Assembly: GCA_003427395.1 (NCBI GenBank)
Contig: BFEA01001049.1
Coordinates: 109,605 to 152,727 of the forward strand
DNA: 43,123 nt
From: Chara braunii
Lineage: Eukaryota > Streptophyta > Charophyceae > Charales > Characeae
Direction: 5' to 3'
The notes under the pieces are model-generated. The model was given only the letters and a program-made list of their open reading frames with translations. It did not search any database and had not been told where the DNA came from. Of this stretch, positions 31,809 through 42,367 are shown piece by piece (the first letter of the stretch is position 1; each line of letters begins with the position of its first letter). Made by a program: the position numbers and the translations under genes.

Positions 31809-32727
31809 TGCGAGGCCACTGCCTCTATGAGCCCCATAAGGCCCCACTTTGAAGCCAGTCGGCCGCCCTAAGTGAAGGCAGGCTCGACGAGGCCCTCAGG
31901 GCCCTATTCTGGCCACCGCACAACTCAAGGAGATCCAGGCAGTTGCGCAACGCCAGTTGGTTGAGAGAATCTAGGCCCTGGGCCGCCTGTGTAAATGTAT
32001 GGAAAGCAGGACCTGGGCTGGATACGGGTACTGGGCCAAACACAGGCCAAAGGCAGTTGGGTGCATGCAACCACCTCAGGCCCAAGGCCTGTTCTCGTTC
32101 GTGTTGGGCCTCAGGCTACGAGGGCCTACTGGAAGCTTTCTGTGACTGGACGCAGGCAGGCCACTTCGATATAGCAAAGGGCCTGCCTCCGCATTCGGCA
32201 TTCGGGTGCTGGCTGCATGTTGCGCAAGCGCTGCTGCGTTATTTGCTAGCTGGCGCCTACTCGCTCACGGGCCAGCAGGGAAGGAGCAGGCAACCACGAG
32301 CTGCGCTGCTGTAAGCTGGGTGTGGCGCAGGGTGGTCCTTGGGTGCTAGTGACATCTGTGTGTTGGGGAACGAGGTTGTGAGTGCGGCGAGAGATATACC
32401 TGGTGCTGGAAGCGTGTGACATTGGTCGCTATATGCTCGTACTTCGGGAAAGCTGTTGACGTCATCTTTCGGCATTGTAGTCTAGGCTAGATAGGATCTG
32501 CCATCTGTAGTCTGGGCGCCGCGCGCCAGATAGGATATCAACATTGATTCTTCATTGATGATGATGATGAAACTTTACCAGCATTGTCAATTTTGAGCTC
32601 TTGGTTTCTTCTTATTTGGTGAAACTCGTGATGCAATTCTGCTGTTGGTTCGAGGTCACGACTATCTGGTCTTGTATATATGTTGCTGTTTGATTGCTGA
32701 AGTTCGCTATTGCTCATCTTCCTTGCA
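31809..32727 (+). repeat. Chromovirus 3' LTR
   Basis: Starts TGCGAGGCC and ends CCTTGCA, 919 bp against 920 bp for the 5' copy. Differences from the 5' LTR are mostly transitions with a few one- to three-base indels. Confidence 0.95.
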
Positions 32728-34666
32728 AATATTTTTAATATTTAGAAAAGGCCTGGGCAAGAGGGACATTTGGAGGAAAGCAAAGTACCGGCGTTGACTC
32801 CCTCTTATACAAGATGGGAGACCCGTCAGACATCAGAAATTACAGGCCTATCTCGCTCCTTACGGTCACATACAAAATCCTGGCAAAACTTCTAGCAAAT
32901 AGAATCAAATCCATAACAAGGAATTGTTTTCATCTAGACCCAACAGGATTCATACCAGGAAGATCCATCCTAGACAACGTAATGACTCTCTCAGAATCCG
33001 TAAGATACCTACATGACAAAAAAATGAATGCAACAATCCTCTTTTTTTACTTCGAAAAAGCTTATGACCAAGTCAATTGGAATTTCCTCCAACAAAGCAT
33101 GGAAAAAATGGGGGTAGGACCAAATTTCAGAAGATGGGTCCAGATACTCTACTCTGGCGCTCTAGGGCGAGTATAAGTTAACAGGCACATCTCTCAACCC
33201 TATCGCATGACTCGCTCTGTAAGACAGGGAGACCCCCTAGCCGCCCCTAATTTCCTGTTCATCATGGAAGCTATTGCATCCTTCCTGAGAAAGGACCCGT
33301 CGATAAAAATGCTGATAGAGGACAGAACGCACACCCCCAACCTGCCCACTACAATCCTTTTCGTAGACGACCTAACGGTACTTATACGGGCCTCAAACTC
33401 CTCCTTTGAAGCACTCACAAGAGCGATGCAAGCATTCCAGCTAGCATGATAAATGAAAATTAATTGGGCCAAAACAACAGGTTGGTGGCTAACAGATCCA
33501 CAACTGAACACACCTCAAAAAACCCCTAAAGGAATTACCTGGAACCGGGGTAACGAACCCTTCAGATTCTTGGGCATCCAGATGTCTAAATACGGCCCTA
33601 ATCGAGCAATGGCACCAGTAATAATGAATAGGATGCTGACAAAAATGGGGAGCCGGACGAACGTGTACACGTCTATCTTCGGTAGAGCCATGATCCTTAA
33701 CGCCTCAATCTTCTCAATGCTCTGGTATGCAGCAACGATCTGGAGCCCCCCCAAACAACTTAGATACCAACTCAGGAGAAGAGTAGTGGCCTACCTCTGG
33801 TCAGGAAACCCTTCCAAGGAACAATTCATATCGAAGGTGGCCCGGAAGTATATCGTCAACCAAAAATCTAAGGGAGGCTTAGGGATCCTTGACCCCGAAA
33901 CATAGATTAAGGCACTACAATCCAAATGGATCCTTAAACTGATCATGTACGATAACTTACCACGGACCCACCTGGCCTTACGGAGGATACAAAAACTAGC
34001 CAAATTCAAAACTCCGGACAATATGAAAGGTTTGTTTTGGATTATGGCTAAATCATGGGCAATGAGGGGCACAATCAGAACAACAGAACCGGAAGAAGAT
34101 GAAGCAGACGATAATGACTTTTGGCGTAACCTACTGAAAACATGGACCAGCGAAAGTAAGGGAACCCACAGCCAAGGAAGAAGTGCTCAGACAACCACTC
34201 TTCTGCAACCAGTGGATTTTGGACACACAACGGAAACCTTGGACCCTAACAGCGAAAGACTCAAGATGGGGATCGTGGGTAGAAAAAGGTGTATGGCAGA
34301 TCAAGCACCTATGGCACAACGAGGAATCGAGATGGAAGAGAACAGGAGAACTAAGCGAACAACTAAAGGAAGTGGCCAGGCATGAACAAACATTAAGGAA
34401 GGTGAGGGTCATAGAAACACAGAACCGCCGAATCTACAATTCACAAACCAATATTGAGGACTTGGAGATTGACCCGGTGGAATGGGCGTGGAAAAGGAAA
34501 TCAGGGAGGCTCAACATAGAAAAGCGCACCAACATCTTGGAATACACAACCAAACTAGGCTACGCACTAAGGACAAGGTTGCAGCCCATAACCCAAATCA
34601 TAGGCCAAATATGGGAGGCACATTTTGATCTTACCCAAAATCGTATCCCGAACATCCCCTGGACTG
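32728..34666 (+). pseudogene. LINE-A ORF2, RT palm to C-terminal region, truncated
   Basis: Continues the ORF2 broken at 11151. After a short decayed stretch, STGVDSLLYKMGD and NYRPISLL (near 32842) follow, then GFIPGRSILDN, FEKAYDQVNW, SVRQGDP and the catalytic LFVDDLTVLI (near 33357; FADD in LINE-C), then a GGLGILDP segment and CNQW/WTL pieces of the C-terminal region. Stops include TAA near 33175, TGA-TAA near 33447 and TAG near 33903; frame changes follow near 34130. Compared with LINE-C about 80 residues are missing near 34380. The match ends at IPWT (34665), exactly where the poly(T) tail of LINE-C begins, so the zinc-finger RVT region is lost or displaced beyond LINE-C. Confidence 0.88.
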
Positions 34667-34685
34667 TTTTTTTTTTTTTTTTTTT
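34667..34685 (-). repeat. Poly(A) tail of LINE-C (poly(T) on plus strand)
   Basis: Nineteen T at the junction between LINE-A ORF2 and the LINE-C 3' region, as expected for target-primed reverse transcription. Confidence 0.85.
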
Positions 34686-34979
34686 AAACAGGTCCTTATG
34701 GTCCTGGCTCCATTTCCATTCTAGGGAGCGTTAGTCCGGTTCCTTTCCCCTGGCAAATTAAAGATAAAATACATGGTGAACACCCTCACGCTTCCTTCCG
34801 TCTGGCCGAAGGAACCCTGACCAGCATTGATTACTCCTTATCCGGAGGATTGACTGTTAGCTTGCCCTCCCACTTTTCCTCTCAGAGTCTACTGTGTCTC
34901 TGTCAAATCACGCATTTAAAGCAAGAAAAGAGGGGGAATGTCTGTACTCGTTGAGATTATAATCTCAGTTTGCTTCTCT

Positions 34980-37900
34980 CTAAGTTCCTGGCCTTGTGCT
35001 GTGCCACTTCTTCCACACCAATCTGTTTTCCACCGGAGTGGCGATCTTTNCCTGNAGCAGCCAGTCNCTTATGAACACTCGTCTCTTCATGGATATCCTT
35101 TCTGGTTTGCCTTTCGTTGCCGCTGTCACTTCCCTCGATCTGGCTCGAATCTCTGTTTCAGCCATTCTCAGCAGTAGTGCCCACATTTCTTCTCTTGGCA
35201 CCTCATTTCCTTCGATCGTCTTGGTGCATCTCCTCTTCCAGATTACCCATAGAGCCAGCTTTCTGAGTAGATGGAACCACACTTCCTTGCCGCCTTTGAG
35301 ATTGCTAGTGTTGTTAGATAANAGCANAATGTTCAGGGGGGTTATGGGCGGGGGGGATGATGAGAAGAGGAAGGTCCACANATCGCATACTTTGTTCCAT
35401 ATCCATGTTGCTTCCTTGCAGTATAGGAGGCAGTGGGGTATATCTTCNGAGGCNTTGTCTGTGCATAGACTGCATAACTCAGTGNTGTCGGGGTCTGTGT
35501 GTTTTCTTCTCTTGTGGANCCAATGGTTAGTCGGCAGTGATGCGTGCGCTAAGAGCCATTGCATGCTTCGGATCCTGGCCGGTCTAATGGACAGGAACTT
35601 CGACCACGGGATTGATACGGGGACNGAGGGGTTCAGATTCAGTATCTCCCTCCACTTGTCTTTGAGTCTGGGGTCCGGGTCGGTGGTTTGCAGGCCCAAC
35701 TCATAGCCGAATTTAACATCATATTCTGCTATCGTTCTCNTTCTCCCTGATTTCCCCTGTTTCCAAATCCATTCTTTCGGGTCGAATTCTAGCTCNGAGA
35801 TGCTGAGGTTCNGTTGGAAGATCTTCCAGGGNTTAGCCTTTGACACCCTTACCTTCCTCAGCCGGAAGGTTTCAAGTGTATCGTATTGGGGATCTTTGTT
35901 CTGGATTTCCAACTCGTATGTGCTGTGTTTGGCGACGGGGTAGGAGTAAAACTTCGATAGGTGACCGGATGGGCCGGTTCTGTTAACAAATTTGTATGCT
36001 GTGGTGGGCTGGGTTTGGGACTTTAGTACTCCCCAGTCCCCGGATTTCCACGAGAATTCCTCTTTCAGGAGGGGGAGCCAGTGTGCTGGGATGCTTTTCT
36101 GGATCAGTGTTAGCTTATCAGAGAGGGAGTGACAACCCTTTAATACATTCCGTAGTTCTTGGTCGGTAGCCCATTGTCCTTGGTCTTCTATCCAGATGTG
36201 TTTGACCTGCCATACGCCTTTTTCTACCCAGGATAGCCATCTACGGTCCTTGGAGCGTAGAGTCCACGCTGCACCATTGGGGTCAGTGATCCAGGGATTG
36301 CAGAAAAGAGGTTGTCTCAGGACTTCTTCTCTGTTTCCTGGTGCCCCGTGTTTGCTAGGCATCATCTTACGCCAGGCTTTTATGGTGGGGCGCCAATACG
36401 GATTGATTGTTTGGGTGTGGTTTGTGATGATCTGTGAGAGGTTTCTCCTGCGCGTTCTGCCAGATTTGATTGTCCAGTCCTTTGCCATGAGCCAGAACAG
36501 ACCGTTCATGTTCGGGGGGGAGTTGATGGGGACTAAGTTTCTGATGCTGTCTAGCGCCATCTGGGTCCACGGGAGGAACTGTTTGGTGAGAATGTTGATT
36601 ATCCACTTCATTTGTAGTGCTATTGTCTCCTGTTTGGGGTCGATAATCGCGAGGCCTCCTTCCTGTGGTTTCCTTGTGATATGGTTCCATGCGACCCTGT
36701 TGATGCATGTAGTTCTGTTGGGGTCACCTGTCTACAGGTAGCAACTCACCCTGTTTTTCAGCTCCTTGAGGTGGTCGTCAAGGGGGGACCAGATGGATGC
36801 CATGTACCACAGTGTGGAAAAGATGGTTGTGTTAATCAGTAGCGCCCGTCCGATGAGGGAAACCTGAGCGTTTTTGCATTGGGCTAGGCGGGTGATTGCC
36901 CTAGCGATTAAGTTCTGCCCCATACCTGTCCAAGCCCCTTCCTTGTTGATCATGATGCCCAGGAACCTTAGTGCTTGCTCTCCCGAGGTCCATGTCATGG
37001 GTGTGTCGGTGTTTGGTGGTTGGGGAGGGGTGCCGTCAGCAAGCCACCATCCTTCTGTTTTGTTCCAGTTGAACTTCATCTCTGAGGCTAATCTGAAGGC
37101 TTCCATAGCCCTTACGAGAGCTTGAAAGGAGTTGTTGTTGGCTCGGATGAGGACCGTGAGGTCGTCGGCGAACATGAGTGTTGTGGGTAAGGCGAAGTCG
37201 TGTAGTGGGTTGAAGTTCCGTTTTGTGAGGCGGTCGATGGACGGATCTTTACGGAGGAATGAGGCTATGGCCTCCATGATGAAGAGGAATATGGGTGGAG
37301 CCAGTGGGTCGCCTTGTCTGACTGATCGCGAAATTGGGTAGGTATCTGATAGGATTCTGTTGACCTGGACCCTGCCTGTTGCGTCTGCGTACAGTACTCT
37401 CACCCAATTTCTGAAATTCGGTCCAACTCCCATCTTCTCCATACATGAATGGAGGAAATCCCAGTTGACCTGGTCGTAGGCTTTCTCGAAATCGAAGAAT
37501 AGTATTGCCGCCTTCATTCGTTTTTCCGTGATCTTTTGTGCTGCCTCATTTAGAGTCATTACGTTATCTAGTATGTACCGACACGGGATGAATCCATCTT
37601 GGTCGATGTGGAAGCAGCTGTCAGTTAATTTGGTGATTCTGTTTGTGAGGGCCTTGGCTAGGATTTTGTAGGGCGTGGTTAGTAGGATATGGATCTATAG
37701 TTTTTCAAGTCTTCTTTGTCTCCCTTTTTGTAAAGCAGTGAGACCACGCTGGTACTCAGATCTTCTCCTAGGCCTCCTCTACGCATGCTTTCATTGAAAA
37801 ACTCGAGCAGGTCTTCACCCAGGGTTGGCCAGAAACAGCTCCAGAATTCTTTGGAGAGTCCGTCGATGCCCGGGGCTTTATCGTTTCCCATCTGTGTCAG

Positions 37901-39442
37901 GGCTATGTGTAGTTCAGCCAATGTCAGGGGTTTGTCGAGGTCTTCCGCCTGAATATCTGTGATGGTCCTGTCTAGGTATGAGAGCATGAGTTGACGAGCA
38001 ACTAGGTTTGCTGTGGTCAGGGGTGAGGGTGTCTTTGACTCGTAAAGGTCTGCGTAGAATGATCTGGCTAACCTGACCATCTCGGGGCCTGTTGTTTTGG
38101 TGATCCCTTGGTCTGTTGGGTCTTTGAGGGCTTCTATCATGTTGTTCCTTGCATTAACTTTTATTTTAGAAAAGAATAATTTTGTCATGGATTCGTTGAG
38201 TACGTAGTCTGTCATCCTTGCTCTGATTTGCAGGCCTCTCAGTTACCATCTTCTCCACTCATTCACTTCTTCTTTGGTGTCGTCTAATAACTCTTGGTAG
38301 AATCTACTTTTTGGGTCTTCCGCGAGGTTTGCTTCCGCAACAACTATAGCGAACTATAGCTCTTCCCTTCTTCTTTTACGGTCTCTAGCGATATCTCTGG
38401 ACTCCGCTGAGACTGCCTGTGTTAGGTTCGTGTAACTGTCGATGAACCATTGGTGGCTGTTTATCTGCTTAGAATCTCGCTGTTTGTTGAGAGCCCAGTT
38501 TCCTTTGACTGCCGCAGTCATTCTCTCGGTTTTTATTAGGGAGTTGTTCAACTTGAAAAAAACTTGGCCTGTTTGGACTGGTACATTGAAGTTTAGCAGC
38601 AGCTGAGTGGGTTTGTGGTCAAATCCTTTGAATGCTGCCGATGGGAGGATTTCGGCCTCTTTAACTGCACCGAGTAAGCTCTCGGATATGAGGAAGTAGT
38701 CTATCCTGGACAATGAAGTCCGGTTGACTTGGTTCCTCCTTATCCGGGAGAATACTTTTTTGTCCGGATGTAGTGATCTGAGAGGGTCACAGAGTTCGAA
38801 TTCAGTCATTAGGTTTCGAATCCGGTTGCCCGCTCTTGTAGGTCCCATTAGTGTTGTTCTTGATATCCGGTCTAGGTACGGGTCTAGGGTCGTGTTCCAG
38901 TCCCCTGCGATGATTATAGGCTGTGGTTTGGGCATGACGGATTTGATGTTCTCGAAGAATGTTAGTCTGTCGGATTCCGTATTTGGTGCATACAGGTTGA
39001 GGATTCGCAGGTCTTCTCCTTGCCATTTGATGTCTAGCCAAGACCATCTCCCATCGTTGCAATCCCCCTCGCTGTTCAGGATCTGTCCCTCGGACAGGAT
39101 TTTAGATCTTTTTGGGACAAGTATTGCAGTTCCTTTATTGCTTTGACCAATTTTATTAGACCACAGAGCGAATGTGCATCCCCCTACGGTTCTTTCCATC
39201 ATCTGCTGTATCTTCGAGTGGTTGATCAGATTGGACAGGTGAGTTTCTTGGAGGAGGATGAGGTCTGGTCTAGGGGTATCCTTCCCCACTAGGCCCGTCC
39301 GCAGATCTCTGAGCTCGTCTTCCTCTGTCAAAGCGTTCCCCAAGCCATTGACGGTCCAGCTGATTATCTGGAGCCCTTTGGCGTGCCAGTTAATCCTGGT
39401 TGGGCTGTCCTGCCCGTGTCTGCTACTTGTGGGACTTCGCAT
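34980..39442 (-). pseudogene. LINE-C ORF2 (endonuclease, reverse transcriptase, zf-RVT), few lesions
   Basis: Start ATG at 39442, span about 1487 codons. Endonuclease: LQIISWTVNGLG (Thr where APE-type enzymes have catalytic Asn), LLQETHLS, IIAGDWNTTLDP, RIDYFLISE and GFDHKP. RT: DKAPGIDGLSKEFW (near 37870), NYRS at 37690, GFIPCRYILDN, FEKAYDQVNW, SVRQGDP and the catalytic MFADDLTVLI (near 37165). The C-terminal part has GGLAIIDP (near 36650) and a zf-RVT-type segment (IPWSKF, then CSLC ... HCLLYC, about 35630-35420). Lesions: TAG and TAA between 38357 and 38246, a frameshift near 37685, and TAG at 36732-36734 where LINE-A has Trp (YLW). The frame is otherwise continuous. Confidence 0.92.
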
Positions 39443-39447
39443 TGTTG

Positions 39448-39448
<1 letters not shown>

Positions 39449-39530
<82 letters not shown>
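39449..39530 (-). repeat. 82-base poly(A) between LINE-C ORF1 and ORF2
   Basis: An uninterrupted T run on the plus strand that lies in the ORF1-ORF2 spacer, 7 bases upstream of the ORF2 start codon. The equivalent spacer of LINE-A (9504-9550) has no such tract. Confidence 0.95.
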
Positions 39531-39633
39531 CCCCTTCTTTTTCCTTCCTGGTTTTCTTTTGATTGGTTACCGATGCAGTTTTTCCATCTTGTTTTTTTGG
39601 GGTGGGGTTTTATTTTTGCAGGTGGTAAGTTGT

Positions 39634-42367
39634 TCAGTCCGCTGCGGCCTGGGTCTTGCCGCTGTCAGTGTCAGTGTCCCTGCTGTCCTCACTAGTCGCT
39701 GAGGAGCCCAGGCTGAACTCTCCAGCGCTGCTCTCCGTCGTCGAGCGAGGCCCCACGTCGCCTCCCCCGGGGGAGATCTTGTCGCCCACATCCATCCCGT
39801 GTTCCTCATCGTCCTCCCTATCTGATTCTTCCCTCCCCAAGTCCACGTCGATGGGGGTCGCCTCGTCCTGCAGCGAGGTCTTGGAGGTCAGTATGCGGGT
39901 CCTGATGATGTCGGCCAACGAGTCTGCAATGATGTCGGTTGTGCTGAACCTTCCGTTCAGCACGTTGTATGGCAGCATCGTGATCGTGTCCCAAGCCCTC
40001 CATGTCAGGCCTTCGCAGAGTTTGGCTTTCTCGTCGAGCTTGACCAGGATGGGATCGAAGGGGGTGAGGATCGGTTCTTCCAGCGCCTTCCCTTCGACTG
40101 TCTGCTCCCGTGGCGGGATCCCAAACACCCCCAGTGGGGTCTCCGCTGAGATATTGTCCCTGATACTCTTGGCCAGGGCTCTGTCGTCATCGAGGGTGGG
40201 GATTGTGAATGCTGCGTCTGTGGCCACCTGCCACTCGTTGAATTTGTTTCTGAACCGAAATGGGATCAGCGGTCTTACAGCCCTGACGGTCCCCCTATCA
40301 ACGTTTGCTGATTTGGGGACGTCGGGCGCCTTGTTTTCCGCGATCATCCGAACTATTATGAACTTCTCTCCTTGCTCTTTTTTGTAGTCCTGGTTCTGGT
40401 CGAACAACCTTTTTGTCTGTGCTGCCACTGTTGCAATTTCCTGCGTGAGTCTGCGCTGTACGTTCTTGCTGCCTGCTTCGTCTTTGGGGGGACCCTTAGG
40501 CCTCTTATCCCTTCCCTTCGACGGTTTCCAGTTCTTGGAAAACATGTCTCGGATGGAGTCAGTCGAGGTTTGGGGGTCAAAACCTGTGCCGGTGTCTGTT
40601 CCAGCAGATTCTCTTTCCCTCTTCTTTTCGTAATATCTGAAGGCGCTGAATTCCGAGAGTTCGGAGTTCATGCGCAACATATCGAAAAGATTTTTGGATT
40701 GTGGGATTCCGGCCACTGCTTTTCCATTGGTTGGCTTCCCTGTTTTCTCCAGATGTTTCATGCATGCCAGCCTGGCGTCAAATTCTTTTTCCCTTTCATA
40801 TTTTGCTCGCTGCAGGTACTCTTCGAGCCAGGGAATGGGGCTTGCTTTGCTTTGTGAGGTGTCCGTTCCTGTTTCCGTGTCCGCTGAGTTCGGGTCTGTC
40901 TCGGGGGGGGGGGTCGTCAGTGGGTGGGTGCACAAATTTGAGAATCTTACTTGAGCCCTCCTCCGTTGCCCTTCTCTTCTTACCTGCCCTGTCCTCTTGG
41001 AAGTTCTTGGCGGAGGGAGAGGCGTTCCGTTTGAGAGCGGGGGGGATCTCTGGTTTGGGGTGGCGGTGCTTGAGGGTCTGTTTCGCTTCCTGCAGCAGGG
41101 TGTTGTTATCCAGGTTGGTGTTCTGGCACGTTTCTGCTGTCTTGGTCCTGATTGTCTCCATGTCCCACAACAGATCTTCGTGTTTTTTCTCTTCCCTGAT
41201 CNCTCGTGGGTCGATGATCTGATCTTTGTGGATTTTTCCTGGGATACCTGTTACTTTCTTTGCTCCCACTGCGTGCCATCTGCTGTCTGAGGGGGGGAAT
41301 ATATCTGGCTGTTTTGTTGACGGGTTCGTGTTATATGTCCAGATCCATTTCGGGTCGTCGATGGTGTCGTCGAAGACCCATCCGTTGTAATCCTGGTCGT
41401 TGACGAACCATATTCCCTTTGCTTCTTCGACTTCCATAAGCATGTTCTGTCTCAGTTTCTTCTCTTTGGAGTGTTCGGGGGATCTCGGGCACGCTGGGTC
41501 TGTGCCCAGGTGTCCTCTCTCTCTGCACCTGAAACAGATGGGGGCATCTTTCGTCGAGACTGTTACCGAAGATGCTTCCTCCCCTATGCTAAATTCCCAT
41601 TCTTCCGGGAATTCGGGGTTTGATTCCGTGTTCACTTCCAAAACGGCTGTGATGGAGTCACAGTGTGGGGCCAGGAATTCCGGAGTTGGAAGTACCCATT
41701 TCAACACTTTGTTGTTTGGGTACTCCACTTCCAGTCTGTCCTTGATCAGCGGGTGCCCTCTAATCGGGATGTTGTCGAATTGGACCCAGAATTGGTCCCT
41801 CATGAGTCGCTGTTTTTGCGCGGTTGCCGGGGAGATCATGGCTTCCTGTGCTGTCTCCTGTTTCCAGCGGGACAGTGAACATACTGACCCGTTGCAGTTC
41901 AGTGTGGTGTGTCTGTTGGTCAGGTTGGATGCCTGGTCGGCATCTTTGAAGACCACCATCATCATGTTTCTGCTGAGTACCAGAATGGAGAATTTGTCCG
42001 TGCTGGATCTGAGATTTTCGTGTCCCTGCACTGTCCTTGTGATCCATTTGCGTTTCTCGATTTCTGGGAGGCGAGCCNCAGTGTTGGAAAANGTGAAAAC
42101 TAGCCCATGTTTCGNGTACATGGCGTTGGTGGTTTCAATTTTTTCNTTCGGGNAGCACCAAACTGTGATTTCCTTTTCCTCTCNGTCCTNCTGAATCTTC
42201 TTTACTACTCTTTCCCCTTTGATTTGAGGCGATTCCAGTCAGAAGCGGAGGGTTTTGTGGTCGACCAGAGCTCCATTCGACTGTGTGTTTTTGTCTGCAT
42301 TCTTTGTGTTGGCTGCCACTACTGAAGAGAAGCGGCGCTGGAAGGTGATTGGGGCTGGAGTGGCCAT
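39634..42367 (-). pseudogene. LINE-C ORF1 (CCHC nucleic-acid-binding protein), ~910 codons
   Basis: The start is the ATG at 42365-42367 (MATPAPITFQRRF). An in-frame TGA follows at 42239-42241; the frame then stays open to the run of eleven G at 40903-40913 (C on the coding strand), where a one-base slip moves it into the frame that ends at 39634. Domains: a DUF4283-like region (RKWITRTV, FWVQFDNIP) at about 42060-41600, a zinc knuckle CFRCRERGHLGTDPAC (CX2CX4HX6C, two residues longer than usual) at about 41488-41540, WIWTY near 41335, then a basic linker and a long charged C-terminal half (DSIRDMFSKNW, LIPFRFRNKFNEW) ending in an acidic Ser/Asp-rich tail. LINE-A shows the same order. Confidence 0.88.

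Larger units (their letters stand above)
11452..32727 (+). mobile_element. Ty3/gypsy chromovirus (LTR retrotransposon) carrying two nested inserts
   Basis: The element is defined by two long terminal repeats (11452-12371 and 31809-32727), a tRNA primer site, a polypurine tract and the gypsy order gag, protease, RT, RNase H, integrase, with a C-terminal chromodomain. It spans 21.3 kb because B1 (15338-20611) and B2 (21071-28275) sit inside; without them and their target duplications it is about 8.8 kb, normal for the group. It interrupts the RT domain of LINE-A. The flanks GAATA (11447-11451) and AATAT (32728-32732) do not form a clean 5 bp duplication. Multiple stops and frameshifts in gag and pol make it non-autonomous as assembled. 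Confidence 0.95.

Noticed and set aside
11447-32732. 5 bp target duplication of the chromovirus (GAATA / AATAT)
   Set aside because: The two flanks agree only if the LTR end is shifted by one base and one mismatch is allowed.
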